Positions 1-8,509 of a DNA stretch of 64,000 nucleotides are shown in pieces. This DNA is from Candidatus Stoquefichus sp. Lineage in GTDB: Bacteria > Bacillota_I > Bacilli_A > Erysipelotrichales > Coprobacillaceae. Position numbers and translations under genes: made by a program. Each line of letters opens with the position of its first letter. Position 1 is the first letter of the stretch. The DNA lies in contig JAETUM010000008.1 of assembly GCA_021768625.1 (NCBI GenBank), positions 1 to 64,000 on the forward strand. The letters run 5' to 3'. A model generated the notes under the pieces. It saw nothing but the letters and a program-made list of their open reading frames with translations. It was not told the DNA's origin and did not search any database.

Positions 1-52
1 GTTTACATATTTCTATTTTTAATTCTTTTGAATATTGACTTTTTCTTCCCAA
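1..52 (-). CDS. IS3-family transposase OrfA, N-terminal fragment (partial at window edge)
   Basis: Only about 17 codons are visible: TTG start at 52 with GGGAGG eight bases upstream, reading M-GRKSQYSKELKIEICK. This basic, KSxYSxELK-type opening is typical of the helix-turn-helix OrfA of IS3/IS150 transposases, which bind the element ends and are joined to OrfB by frameshifting. The rest is beyond the window, so the call depends on a short stretch plus its position inside an apparent IS end. Confidence 0.5.
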   Translation of the reverse strand, partial: MGRKSQYSKELKIEICK

Positions 53-115
53 TATAAAAACCTCCCGTATCAGTGTTTAATTATTTACACTGTCTACTAG
101 GAAGTTATCATATCA
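1..115 (-). mobile_element. Terminal part of an IS3-type insertion sequence (runs off window)
   Basis: Read on the minus strand, a sequence beginning TGATAACTTCCTAGTAGACA (from 110) follows directly after the broken MATE gene. It looks like the left end of an IS3/IS150-group element. It is followed by GGGAGG (66-61) and a reading frame opening with TTG at 52. The exact outer end lies between 110 and 115. The right end and target duplication are outside the window, so the family call rests on the terminus style and the first transposase residues. Confidence 0.5.
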
Positions 116-394
116 TCCAAAGCTTCTTTTCATATTTTGATAATCGTTAGCTCCAAAGTATTGAACAATAAATATATTAATACCTGCTGCAATACCAAAT
201 GCAATACCTTGCATTAATGCATCAATTTGTAAGGCTGTTCCAATGGCAGAAATACAATCTATTTGGGAAGCCATCATTGTATCTATAAAACTGCTAATAC
301 TTGTAATAATGGATTGAATGGCAATAGGCAACATAATAAGACCTGTATGCTTATAAAAAGTTACATTACTAAAATATTTTTTAAAAAATAACAT
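113..394 (-). pseudogene. MATE-family efflux transporter, N-terminal fragment cut by IS
   Basis: About 93 residues are left of a transporter normally near 450 residues. The start ATG at 394 is chosen because AAAGGAG precedes it; an in-frame ATG at 421 lies in the upstream terminator. The fragment holds the first two membrane segments with the MATE-type run LIMLPIAIQSIITSISSFID and ends at MKRSFG, just where intact family members continue into the next helix. The stop TGA coincides with the start of the IS sequence, so insertion is the likely cause of truncation. MATE proteins export drugs or metabolites using Na+ or H+ gradients; this copy cannot work. Confidence 0.7.
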
Positions 395-411
395 ATAACT
401 CCTTTCTAAAA

Positions 412-438
412 GAAAAAGCACTTATACAGTGCTTTTTC
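412..438. terminator. Bidirectional terminator between SIS gene and MATE fragment
   Basis: Perfect 11-bp stem GAAAAAGCACT / AGTGCTTTTTC with a 5-base loop (423-427). On the minus strand it follows the SIS gene directly and ends in a T-rich arm. Confidence 0.75.
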
Positions 439-458
439 AATAAAATCAATAAGAGAGG

Positions 459-1541
459 TTATTTATCATAGACATAACTTTGCATTTTTTTATGAAAATC
501 AGGATCACTTGGAATATTAGCATCAATTCCTAAGTCAGCAGAACAACATCTTGCAAAAACTTGAAGAGGAACAATATATTCTAATACAGCAAAATCTTTA
601 TCATTTGTAAATGGGAAAGTAAAATCACTTTCATTATTATTTTCATTAGAAATCAAGAAACAATGTGCATGACGTTCTTCTTCAAAATACCTTTTCAATT
701 TTTTAGTTCTCTCAAAATATTGTCCAGCAACTCCTAGATAAAACATATAAGTATTTTCATCAATACAATGATAAATACCATGCATAAACTCTTCTAATTC
801 ATAACATTGAGTACTGTATCTTACAGATTCTGATATTTTTAATGTTCCTTCTAACATTGCAGAAACACAATTTTCATATCCTATAATATATAAGCGTCTA
901 CATTTCAGTAGATCCTCTTTATTATTTTGATACCATTGTTTTGCTTTGTTTGCTATTTCTGGAATGTTATCAGAGCTTTCTAACATACGTTGAATATAAT
1001 CATCATAAACATCTTGAGTAATCTTGTTTTGTTTTAAAGCAATCTTTAACCCTAAAATAACAAGAGTCACAATAGAACAAATATATCCTTTTGTTTTAGG
1101 ACCAGCATACTCAATCGGCATATCAATAAATAATTGTTGATCAGCATGTTCTAAAATAGGTGTATCTCTTTCAGCAGTTACAGCTATTGTTGCGAAACCA
1201 GCATTTCGTGCTTTGTCTAATCCAGCTATTGTTGAGGCAGACATACCAGCATGAGAAATCCCAATAACTAAAGTATTTTTATTAAAAATTAATTCATCTT
1301 TAAAGGGAATAGGATAGGATTGAAAAACTTTAATCCCTAAAACATTTTCAATAATAGGCTTAGCTGCAACAGCCGCGTGATAGGAAGTACCTGATCCGAT
1401 AATATAAATTTGTTCAATAGTTTTGTTAGAAATATATTCTATAGTAGATTGGAAGATTTTTTCTTGGTTTTCAACAATATTTCTAACAGCTTGTTTTGAT
1501 TCTAAGATATATGTATACATATCCCATTTTTTATCATTCAT
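459..1541 (-). CDS. SIS-domain sugar-phosphate deglycase/isomerase (FrlB/GfrF-like)
   Basis: 360 residues from ATG 1541, chosen because AAAGGAGAG lies just upstream; a longer in-frame ATG would sit inside the operator. Two SIS (phosphosugar-binding) domains are visible, about residues 40-170 with GSGTSYHA at 49-56, and about 205-345 with an EGTLKISES segment like GlmS isomerase and fructosamine-6-phosphate deglycases. There is no N-terminal glutaminase domain. Family members split phosphorylated Amadori products such as fructoselysine-6-phosphate, or interconvert amino-sugar phosphates, in the cytoplasm. A man-type PTS divergent to it under the same operator suggests that the PTS imports and phosphorylates the substrate this enzyme opens. 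Substrate is not determined by the sequence. Confidence 0.75.
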   Translation of the reverse strand: MNDKKWDMYTYILESKQAVRNIVENQEKIFQSTIEYISNKTIEQIYIIGSGTSYHAAVAAKPIIENVLGIKVFQSYPIPFKDELIFNKNTLVIGISHAGMSASTIAGLDKARNAGFATIAVTAERDTPILEHADQQLFIDMPIEYAGPKTKGYICSIVTLVILGLKIALKQNKITQDVYDDYIQRMLESSDNIPEIANKAKQWYQNNKEDLLKCRRLYIIGYENCVSAMLEGTLKISESVRYSTQCYELEEFMHGIYHCIDENTYMFYLGVAGQYFERTKKLKRYFEEERHAHCFLISNENNNESDFTFPFTNDKDFAVLEYIVPLQVFARCCSADLGIDANIPSDPDFHKKMQSYVYDK

Positions 1542-1557
1542 AATTTTCTCTCCTTTC

Positions 1558-1599
1558 ATTTGTATATACATTATATATAAACATATATATAAATGTCAA
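1558..1599 (-). promoter_or_regulatory. Promoter and GntR-type operator of the SIS gene
   Basis: On the minus strand: -35 TTGACA (1599-1594), 18-base spacer, -10 TATAAT (1575-1570). A 16-base element (1573-1558) reads TAATGTATATACAAAT on the minus strand and contains the palindrome TGTATATACA (1561-1570). The same 16 bases recur at 2492-2507 at the same place relative to the PTS promoter, so it is probably the binding site of the GntR repressor encoded between them. Confidence 0.75.
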
Positions 1600-1680
1600 G
1601 AAAAATATATTATTTGTTTAGTGACCGAAAAAAACTTTACAATAATTGTTATTCTATGTAAAATAGAAAATGGTGATATC

Positions 1681-2403
1681 ATGAAAGAAAAAGCAAGATA
1701 TATTTTGGTAGAAGAGTACATAAGAAATTTAATAGATAATGGAAAACTGAAAAAGGGAGATCAATTAGAAACGGAAGTACAATTAGCAAAAAGGTTTAAT
1801 GTTAGTCGTTTAACAGTTAATAAGGCAATTTCAAGATTAGCTGCTGAAGGAATTATAGAACGTATACCTGGGAAGGGATCGTTTGTTAAACGAACATTAT
1901 TTTTTGCTGATTATAAAATGGTAGGAAGCTTTACACATTATATGGAATCGCAAAACAAGGTTCCTGATTCAAAACTTTTAGAATATAAAATCTATGATTC
2001 CAAGGATATTCCTAATGTTGCGAGTTATTTAGAATTAAAAGAAGATGAAAAAATACAATATTTTGTAAAGGTAAGGACTGCTGATGGAGAACCAATTGCT
2101 ATTATGACTTCGTATGTCCCTGCAAAATTGGTTCCTTCGTTTGATATATCTGTATTATCTGGTTCTCTCTATGATTATTATGATCAGTTAGGATTACCTC
2201 GTTTAAGGACAAAATCAAGATTTACTGCTATTCCATCTGATGAATATTTATCAGAACATTTAGAGGTGGAAAAAAATACAGCGTTATTGAAACATGATCA
2301 TATTACATATACAATAGATAATGTTCCATTAGAATATTGTGTTGCTATATATATTGGTTATAAATACGCATATGAAATAGAAGATTTAAGGGTTAAACAA
2401 TAA
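1681..2403 (+). CDS. GntR/HutC-family transcriptional regulator with UTRA domain
   Basis: 240 residues from ATG 1681; GGTGAT is a weak ribosome site. The N-terminal winged helix (about residues 8-75) has the family signature SRLTVNKAISRLAAEGIIER followed by a PGKGSFV wing. The C-terminal half (about 90-235) has the UTRA ligand-binding fold. Such regulators repress sugar or amino-sugar uptake operons until a phosphorylated intermediate binds UTRA. It sits between the divergent SIS gene and the PTS operon, whose promoters share a 16-bp palindromic element, which makes it the obvious local repressor. Its own operator was not identified. A plausible effector is the phosphosugar made by the PTS. 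Confidence 0.88.
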   Translation: MKEKARYILVEEYIRNLIDNGKLKKGDQLETEVQLAKRFNVSRLTVNKAISRLAAEGIIERIPGKGSFVKRTLFFADYKMVGSFTHYMESQNKVPDSKLLEYKIYDSKDIPNVASYLELKEDEKIQYFVKVRTADGEPIAIMTSYVPAKLVPSFDISVLSGSLYDYYDQLGLPRLRTKSRFTAIPSDEYLSEHLEVEKNTALLKHDHITYTIDNVPLEYCVAIYIGYKYAYEIEDLRVKQ

Positions 2404-2432
2404 AAGGATATCTAATGATGTCTTTTTTTTAT
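2400..2432 (+). terminator. Weak terminator after the GntR gene
   Basis: Imperfect hairpin AAAGGATATC / GATGTCTTTT followed by a run of T, directly after the stop codon. Confidence 0.45.
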
Positions 2433-2462
2433 GAAAAAAATTCTATTGATAAAATAAAACTA

Positions 2463-2507
2463 TTGACATAAATATATATATGTTATTATAATAATGTATA
2501 TACAAAT
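2463..2507 (+). promoter_or_regulatory. Promoter and GntR-type operator of the PTS operon
   Basis: -35 TTGACA (2463-2468), 18-base spacer, -10 TATAAT (2487-2492), then the operator TAATGTATATACAAAT (2492-2507), overlapping the last base of the -10 box and the expected start point. It is identical to the element at the SIS promoter (1573-1558, minus strand). A repressor here would block polymerase binding or escape. Confidence 0.8.
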
Positions 2508-2525
2508 TATGGAGGAGGAAATATT

Positions 2526-3272
2526 ATGAGCACATTAATGCTTGCGATTATCTTGACTTTATTTGTCGTGATAATGACATTTGACTATTGGTCAGAATTA
2601 GGTTTGTACTGTCCATTAGTTTGCGGTGTATTTACAGGATTTGTTGTAGGAGATATTCAATTAGGATTTCAAGTGGGTTCTGTATGTACATTAATGAATT
2701 TGGGTTTTTATAATTTTGGTGGAGCAACAACGCCTGACTATCAAATTGGAGCCATTTTAGGTGTGGTTTCAGCTAGTAAAACAGGGGATTATAATGTTGG
2801 ATTATTAGTAGCTACATCATTAAGTTTATTTGTTATGCAATTAAATATTTTGGGAAGAACATTAAATACTTTCTTTTTGCATAAAGCTGAAAATGCTTTA
2901 AAGTCTAATGATATTAAAGCGTTTGAGAGATTTCATGTTATGGGGATTATTCCATGGATGATAGCAAATGCTTTACCAATTTTTGTTGGAATTATGTTAA
3001 GTGATTATTTAACAGTTATTTCTGATTTTGCTGCATCTGCCCAATGGTTTTCTAATGGATTACAAATTGTCGGAGGGGCATTGCCTGCAATTGGATTTGC
3101 ATTATTATTGTCATATATGGATTTAAAGAAGTATTGGCCATTTATGGTTATTGGATATGCATTGTTCTCATTTGCTAATGTGCCTGTGTTAGGTTTGGCT
3201 ATTTTGGGAGCTGCATTTGGATATATGTATATTACTGTAGGTAAGAAAGAAGGTGCTTCTAATGGAAACTAG
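2526..3272 (+). CDS. PTS mannose/fructose/sorbose-family IIC component
   Basis: 248 residues, all hydrophobic segments, starting at ATG 2526 behind GGAGGAGG. It matches the EII-Sor/Man IIC family: an early GVFTGFVVGD motif and a QVGSVCTLMNLG loop. IIC forms the membrane channel with IID and moves sugar or sugar conjugate during phosphorylation. First gene of a IIC-IID-IIA-IIB operon; its last 11 bases overlap the IID gene, so the two are translationally coupled. The operon lacks EI and HPr, which are general PTS proteins; HPr is encoded at 42890. The divergent SIS enzyme suggests an Amadori product or amino-sugar substrate. Confidence 0.9.
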   Translation: MSTLMLAIILTLFVVIMTFDYWSELGLYCPLVCGVFTGFVVGDIQLGFQVGSVCTLMNLGFYNFGGATTPDYQIGAILGVVSASKTGDYNVGLLVATSLSLFVMQLNILGRTLNTFFLHKAENALKSNDIKAFERFHVMGIIPWMIANALPIFVGIMLSDYLTVISDFAASAQWFSNGLQIVGGALPAIGFALLLSYMDLKKYWPFMVIGYALFSFANVPVLGLAILGAAFGYMYITVGKKEGASNGN

Positions 3273-4092
3273 AACAATTTCTAAAAAAGCGTTAAATAAA
3301 ACAAGATTGCGTCATAATTTAGCTTTACAATGGTGTATGAATTATGAAAAAATGCAAGGGAGTGGATTTGCATTTGGAATGGTTCCTGTTATTAAAGATT
3401 TATATGAAACTGAAGAAGAACAATGTCAACATTTATTAAGACATGCACAATTTTATAATTGCCATCCAGCTGGTTCAGCAGCTATATGTGGAATTGCATG
3501 TGCATTGGAAGAAAACGGACAAAGTGATACAGCTGATAGTATTAAAGTTGCTTTAATGGGGCCACTAGCAAGTGTTGGAGATACAATTCAAGGAGTTTTG
3601 GTTAAACCACTAGTTAGTTTGATTGGAGCAGGAATGGCTGCTGAAGGAAATTGGTTATCAATTTTAATGGTTACATTACCTATGTTGGCTTGTTTTTTTG
3701 CAAGATGGCCAGCATTCAATATTGGATATAAGCAATCTTTAAATTTATTGAATAATATGCAAAGTGCGTTTTCGTTTGATAAATTACAAGAACTTGCAAG
3801 TGTTTTGGGATTAACTGTTATTGGAGGATTTATTCCTAGTATTCTTGGATCAAGATTACAAATAGGATTTGAAATGGTTAAATCTATTACTGATCCAAAT
3901 ACTGGAGAAGCAGTTGAACAAGCGTTTAAGTTACAAGAGTCTTTAGATTCTTTATTACCTTATATGTTACCAATTCTATTTGTTGGCTTATGTTATTATT
4001 TATTAAAAAAGAAGAAAATGACGCCTGTTAAAGTTATTCTTATCATTGCAGTTATTACATTTATATTAGGTGCAACTGGTATTATGGTGTAA
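3262..4092 (+). CDS. PTS mannose/fructose/sorbose-family IID component
   Basis: 276 residues. ATG 3262 is used because GAAGG precedes it and because the protein then opens METRTISKKALNKT, as in other IID proteins. Typical segments are seen: NYEKMQGSGFAFGM, GPLASVGDTIQG and a hydrophobic C-terminal part. IID partners IIC in the membrane complex. Overlaps the IIC gene by 11 bases and is followed after six bases by IIA, consistent with one transcript from the promoter at 2463. Confidence 0.92.
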   Translation: METRTISKKALNKTRLRHNLALQWCMNYEKMQGSGFAFGMVPVIKDLYETEEEQCQHLLRHAQFYNCHPAGSAAICGIACALEENGQSDTADSIKVALMGPLASVGDTIQGVLVKPLVSLIGAGMAAEGNWLSILMVTLPMLACFFARWPAFNIGYKQSLNLLNNMQSAFSFDKLQELASVLGLTVIGGFIPSILGSRLQIGFEMVKSITDPNTGEAVEQAFKLQESLDSLLPYMLPILFVGLCYYLLKKKKMTPVKVILIIAVITFILGATGIMV

Positions 4093-4098
4093 TTAATT

Positions 4099-4494
4099 AT
4101 GAAAGGAATTTTATTAATTAGTCATGGAAAAATGGCAGAAGGAATGATTGATTCGATTTCATTATTTTTTGGAGATTTGCAACAACTAGATTATTTGTGC
4201 TTAAAGAAAGAAGATAATCCAGAACAGTTTAAAAGTCTTATGATGGATAAAATAAAGGAATTAGATTCTGGAGATGGTGTGATTATTCTAGCCGATATAT
4301 TAGGTGGTAGTCCTTGTAATCAAGCAGCTTATCTTGTAAAAGAGAATATAACCGTTTTAACAGGCATGAATCTAAGTATGCTTATGACGATTATGTCTTT
4401 AAGACAAGGAGAAAGTATTGATATTGATATGGTGTTAAATGATACCAAGATGGGAATAAATTGTTTAAATGACTTATTAGGGGTGAAAAGATAA
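4099..4494 (+). CDS. PTS mannose-family IIA component
   Basis: 131 residues with the EIIA-Man fold. The phosphorylated histidine is His9 in LLISHGKMAEG, which receives phosphate from HPr and passes it to IIB. ILADILGGSPCNQAA in the middle is a second family signature. Here IIA is a separate small protein, whereas in E. coli ManX it is fused to IIB. Its stop overlaps the IIB start by one base (TAATG), so the pair is coupled. Cytoplasmic. Confidence 0.92.
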   Translation: MKGILLISHGKMAEGMIDSISLFFGDLQQLDYLCLKKEDNPEQFKSLMMDKIKELDSGDGVIILADILGGSPCNQAAYLVKENITVLTGMNLSMLMTIMSLRQGESIDIDMVLNDTKMGINCLNDLLGVKR

Positions 4495-4979
4495 TGATAA
4501 AACATATTAGAATTGATAATAGATTAATTCATGGTCAGGTGGCAGCTGCTTGGAAAAATAATATTGGAGCAGATGCAATTATTGTTTGTAATGATGAGGT
4601 GGCTAAAGATCCAATACAAAAAATGATATTACCAATGGCTGCACAGGGATCAAAAGTTTTGGTTTTTAGTATTGATGAATTATGTGAATATGATCAAAAA
4701 AATCCTAATGAAACAAAATTTGTTATTTGTAAATTTGCAAGTGATTGTTTAAAATTATTAGAAAAAGGTTTAGAAGTAGAAGAAGTAAATATAGGTAATC
4801 AAGCACCTGTATTAAATACTGATTATGTTATGGTTAATGGATTTGTTGCAGCAACAAAGGAGGATGCAGTTACTTATAGAAAAATAGCTGAATATAGAAA
4901 TGGAAAGCTTCCTTGCCAAGTTATACCAACAAGACCAGTTGAAGACTTCTTAGAATTATTAGAAAAGGCAGGTTTATAA
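4494..4979 (+). CDS. PTS mannose-family IIB component
   Basis: 161 residues, EIIB-Man/Sor family. The phosphoacceptor is His13 in RIDNRLIHGQVAAAW, the hallmark of the family. It takes phosphate from IIA and transfers it to the sugar in the IIC-IID channel. Last gene of the operon: a strong terminator begins one base after its stop codon. The order IIC-IID-IIA-IIB is less usual than IIA-IIB first. Confidence 0.93.
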   Translation: MIKHIRIDNRLIHGQVAAAWKNNIGADAIIVCNDEVAKDPIQKMILPMAAQGSKVLVFSIDELCEYDQKNPNETKFVICKFASDCLKLLEKGLEVEEVNIGNQAPVLNTDYVMVNGFVAATKEDAVTYRKIAEYRNGKLPCQVIPTRPVEDFLELLEKAGL

Positions 4980-5001
4980 GCAAGCATATTGCTTGCTTTT
5001 C
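4980..5001 (+). terminator. Terminator of the PTS operon
   Basis: GCAAGCA (4980-4986), 3-base loop, TGCTTGC (4990-4996), then TTTT. Perfect 7-bp stem. Confidence 0.85.
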
Positions 5002-5007
5002 TCTTAT

Positions 5008-5616
5008 ATGTATATTTATATTCAGCAAAAAATTAATAAATTTATGATATTACTTCTTTTTTTCATGATAGTTATTCTTTTAGGATTTTATTTTTTATTT
5101 AAAAATCATTTTATAAATATGATTACATTTGTTATTTTATTCGCATTAATTGCTTTTATGTTTAATTATATTATTAGATTTTTGGAGCAAAATTTAGAAC
5201 ACCATACAATATATAAGATGTTAAAAAGAAAACAAATAGCACTTGCTACAATTCAAGGCGTCGAATTTTATAAAGAATCAAGAGACAGTTCATTTACTAA
5301 GAAATTTATATATAAACTTCATATTCTTGTGAAAACAATAGAATCAGAAGTTATAGAGATAGATATTTATGAAAATATAAGAGATAGTCAAATTGATTGT
5401 TTACCTGGAGATGTTTATGTAACTTTTGATAAAGAATTGAAACGAATTGGAATTATTCCTACATTAATGATACAAATGACACCAGAAATTGAACCAGAAA
5501 TCAGACATTTTGAAAAAATGTATGAAACACATTATATTGTTGCAATTAGGAGAAAAGGCTTGAGTTTAAAATCTATAACAAATGTTATGAAAGAAATAAA
5601 AAATAAAGAGAAATAG
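5008..5616 (+). CDS. Unknown membrane protein with a C-terminal soluble domain
   Basis: 202 residues from ATG 5008; no good ribosome site is visible, and a later ATG (5044) is also possible. Two close transmembrane helices occupy about residues 10-60, followed by a cytoplasmic domain of about 140 residues rich in beta-prone stretches (IATIQGVEFYKES-type strands, then DVYVTFDKELKRIGIIP). It is not recognised. The promoter may lie within or just after the PTS terminator. Next gene is a GNAT acetyltransferase about 50 bases away; no functional link is obvious. Confidence 0.6.
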   Translation: MYIYIQQKINKFMILLLFFMIVILLGFYFLFKNHFINMITFVILFALIAFMFNYIIRFLEQNLEHHTIYKMLKRKQIALATIQGVEFYKESRDSSFTKKFIYKLHILVKTIESEVIEIDIYENIRDSQIDCLPGDVYVTFDKELKRIGIIPTLMIQMTPEIEPEIRHFEKMYETHYIVAIRRKGLSLKSITNVMKEIKNKEK

Positions 5617-5669
5617 GTTGATTTTATTCAATAATACTTTATATACTTATTATGTTATGGAGGAAATCT

Positions 5670-6137
5670 ATGAATAATATAAAAATAGAGATAGGATATA
5701 AATATATTGACGAAGTTAAACGATTGATAGAATTATATATGAGTGAGCTTGATAGAAATTTAGATTTTCAAGATATTAATGATGAATTGGTGCATCTCCA
5801 ACAAAAATACGCAGAACCTAAAGGAAAACTATTAGTAGCATTAAATGAAAAGAAACAAGTTATTGGTTGTGTGGCTTTTCATTCATTTGATAAAAACAAA
5901 TGTGAAATGAAGAGATTATTTGTTTTACCACAGTATCGTTCAAAGAAAGTAGGAGAGAGATTAGTTCAAAGTATTATTGAGTCTGCTCAAAAAGTTGGAT
6001 ATGAAGAAATGATTCTTGATACAATTCAACCGTTAAAGAGTGCAATAGGGTTGTATAAAAAATTTGGTTTTAAAGAGATTCAACCATACTATAATAATCC
6101 TATGAAGGATGTTGTTTATATGGGATTAAAATTATAA
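5670..6137 (+). CDS. GNAT-family N-acetyltransferase
   Basis: 155 residues from ATG 5670, chosen for GGAGGAAA upstream. The GNAT acetyl-CoA site (motif A) is visible as MKRLFVLPQYRSKKVGERLV, followed by the helix SAIGLYKKFGFKEI typical of the C-terminal motif B. These enzymes move acetyl from acetyl-CoA to an amine of a small molecule or protein; the substrate cannot be told from sequence. It ends against a shared convergent terminator with the carboxypeptidase gene. Confidence 0.85.
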   Translation: MNNIKIEIGYKYIDEVKRLIELYMSELDRNLDFQDINDELVHLQQKYAEPKGKLLVALNEKKQVIGCVAFHSFDKNKCEMKRLFVLPQYRSKKVGERLVQSIIESAQKVGYEEMILDTIQPLKSAIGLYKKFGFKEIQPYYNNPMKDVVYMGLKL

Positions 6138-6184
6138 AAAGTGGTATATAGTGAGATTTTAATATTCACCATACACCACTTTTA
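6137..6184. terminator. Bidirectional terminator between GNAT and M32 genes
   Basis: AAAAGTGGTATATAGTGA pairs with TCACCATACACCACTTTT with a few mismatches; T and A runs lie on both outer sides, so it can serve both convergent genes. Confidence 0.75.
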
Positions 6185-7678
6185 TTCATTTATAAGATGA
6201 TAAATTTGAATATATTTATTTTTAAGATAATCAATATAGTATTGAGGATTGAAGGGTTCTCCTGTCACTTTTTGAAGAAGTTCATTTGTATTATAAATAG
6301 CTCCATATTGATGAAAATGATTTTTGAGATAGTCTTTGATTTTTTGGAAATCACCATCTAAAATCCATTGTTCAATAGGAACTGTTTTTTTCATATATGC
6401 ATAAATTTGAGCACCAATAGCACTTCCAATAGCATAACTAGGAAAATATCCAAAAGAACCACCAGCCCAATGAATATCTTGTAAAATACCTTCACTATTG
6501 TTAGAAGGTGTTACTCCTAAATACTCTTTATAGAGATTGTTCCATAATGTTGGTAATTGATGATAGTCAACAGAACCTTCAAACATTTTCTTTTCTATTT
6601 CATAACGAACCATAATATGTAATGAATAAGTCAGTTCATCAGCCTCAGTACGAATAAGGCTTGGTTGTACTTTATTAATTCCATCAATAAAATGCTGAAG
6701 AGTTACATCATCTAATAATGGTTCAAAAGCTTTTTGAAGTCTTGGATAAATAGGTTTCCAAAATAAATCACTACGACCAATTATATTTTCATAAAAACGA
6801 GATTGAGATTCATGAAATCCCATAGATGCTCCGACACCAATAGGTGTCATAGTTATGTTGTCAGAAATATTCATTTCATAAAGGGCATGTCCGCTTTCGT
6901 GAATTGTAGAAAAAAGAGCACTTTCTAAATTATTAAGATAATAATGTGTAGTGATTCTTACATCTTTATTATGGAAGTTGGTTGTAAAAGGATGAGCACT
7001 TTCTTTCATTAATCCTTTTTTAAAATCAAATCCAACATATTGAGCAATCCAATGATTGAAAATTCTTTGTTTATCAATATCATAATCTTTTTCGTTATAT
7101 GTTTTATCAATAGTATATGTTGCATTTTGAATTTTTTGCAGTAATGGAATAATTTCTTTTTTTAACATATCAAAAAACTGATCTAATTGTTGAGTATGAA
7201 AACCAGGTTCAAAATCATCTAATAAAACATCATAAAGATTTTCTTCATTGTTTTTTCTATATAAAGCAAATTCTTTCTCTTCTTCAACAATTTGTTTGAG
7301 GTAAGGTAAAAAGAGCTCGTAGTTATCATCTGCTTTGGCTTTTTGCCATACATGTTGAGCTTTCATTAAAAGCTCTTGGTGTAATTGATACTTATCAGAT
7401 GGAATCTTTTCAAGCTTGCGAATATCTTTTAACCATTCTCTTACAAGTGCCTTTTGTTCTAGAGGTAAATCTTGTAATTGTAAGTCTAAAAGTATATTTT
7501 TTACATTTTCATCAGTAATGAGCTCAAAAAGTTCATGTGATAAAGTACCAACATACTTTGATGTTTGTTCAACTGATTCCTCAGGTGCTTCAGTATCCTG
7601 ATCCCAAGCAAAAAGAGTTAATGCTGCATTAAGCGCTTGTCTCTTTGAAATATAGTGTTCTAAATCTTTAAATTCCAT
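6182..7678 (-). CDS. Carboxypeptidase Taq (M32) metallopeptidase
   Basis: 498 residues, the normal size for M32. The zinc site HESGH is at residues 260-264 and the third ligand is Glu290 in FHESQSRFYEN. The conserved C-terminal DIHWAGGSFGYFPSYAIGS segment is present. M32 enzymes are cytoplasmic zinc carboxypeptidases that trim C-terminal residues from peptides. Start ATG 7678 follows AAGGAG. A membrane protein gene lies 12 bases upstream on the same strand, so the two are probably cotranscribed. Confidence 0.94.
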   Translation of the reverse strand: MEFKDLEHYISKRQALNAALTLFAWDQDTEAPEESVEQTSKYVGTLSHELFELITDENVKNILLDLQLQDLPLEQKALVREWLKDIRKLEKIPSDKYQLHQELLMKAQHVWQKAKADDNYELFLPYLKQIVEEEKEFALYRKNNEENLYDVLLDDFEPGFHTQQLDQFFDMLKKEIIPLLQKIQNATYTIDKTYNEKDYDIDKQRIFNHWIAQYVGFDFKKGLMKESAHPFTTNFHNKDVRITTHYYLNNLESALFSTIHESGHALYEMNISDNITMTPIGVGASMGFHESQSRFYENIIGRSDLFWKPIYPRLQKAFEPLLDDVTLQHFIDGINKVQPSLIRTEADELTYSLHIMVRYEIEKKMFEGSVDYHQLPTLWNNLYKEYLGVTPSNNSEGILQDIHWAGGSFGYFPSYAIGSAIGAQIYAYMKKTVPIEQWILDGDFQKIKDYLKNHFHQYGAIYNTNELLQKVTGEPFNPQYYIDYLKNKYIQIYHLINE

Positions 7679-7690
7679 AATTTTCTCCTT

Positions 7691-8509
7691 CTATAATAAG
7701 ATAAATATAATCAAACTTAACGTCCCAATAGCAACCGCAGGTGGATCTATATGGGTACCACAATCAACATTAAAAAACAATCCAAAAACTGTAAAAATAA
7801 GGTGTGACATAACTCCAAATAATAAAGAAATGAAAATATCACCTGTTTGCACATAAGCATATCCAACAACCATTGAAATATGATGTGTAGCAGGAAATTG
7901 AGGATATTTAAAAACAAAGATTAAAGAAAAAGCACTAATATAAAATCCAATAGATACAATATTTGTTAAGTCAACTAATAATATTGTTATAAGAGAAACA
8001 CCAATAGAAAGAACGAATTGAAAAGTCAATAAATTAACCATAGCATTTCTAGAAGGTGTAAAAGCTTTTTTATTAATCCATTGTTCTTGATTAAAAAGTA
8101 ATCTTCCTATAATACCAACTAAAACAACAACCAAAGCTCCTATATCTAATGGTAGGTTTAATGATGTAAAGATTGTAAATAAGAGATATCCTACAACACC
8201 AAAAAAACCTCCACATAAAAAAACTTTATAATCTTTGGTAAATAATAAACTGCGATCTGTATTAACGCCTCTAATATCATGATTTTTAGCAGCATAGGCT
8301 GTTGCTACACCAGCGCCATTAAATATAATACAAGGTAAAAACAAAACATTTAAAATAATATCATTTAAAAATTGTACATCATAACCTGCTAAACTAAAAA
8401 AAGATACAATTAACCCAATAAGCCCTGTACATATAAATGTTTGAGTGCCACCTAAAAAAGTACCTAAGACACCTGCAAAAAATGAAAGTATAATCATCAT
8501 AAAATCCAT
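7691..8509 (-). CDS. Conserved polytopic membrane protein of unknown function
   Basis: 272 residues with about eight hydrophobic helices, glycine-rich early loops (AGVLGTFLGGTQTF) and a late conserved-looking stretch NVDCGTHIDPPAVAIGT. Start ATG 8509 follows GGGAGGAA. It precedes the M32 carboxypeptidase with a 12-base gap, so a joint role in peptide or amino acid handling is possible, but that is inference from position only. I do not recognise a named family. Confidence 0.7.
   Translation of the reverse strand: MDFMMIILSFFAGVLGTFLGGTQTFICTGLIGLIVSFFSLAGYDVQFLNDIILNVLFLPCIIFNGAGVATAYAAKNHDIRGVNTDRSLLFTKDYKVFLCGGFFGVVGYLLFTIFTSLNLPLDIGALVVVLVGIIGRLLFNQEQWINKKAFTPSRNAMVNLLTFQFVLSIGVSLITILLVDLTNIVSIGFYISAFSLIFVFKYPQFPATHHISMVVGYAYVQTGDIFISLLFGVMSHLIFTVFGLFFNVDCGTHIDPPAVAIGTLSLIIFILL

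Noticed and set aside
1423-1680. Upstream extension of the GntR frame over the SIS gene and promoter
   Set aside because: The extension runs through the operator and the opposite gene; ATG 1681 gives the normal GntR start.
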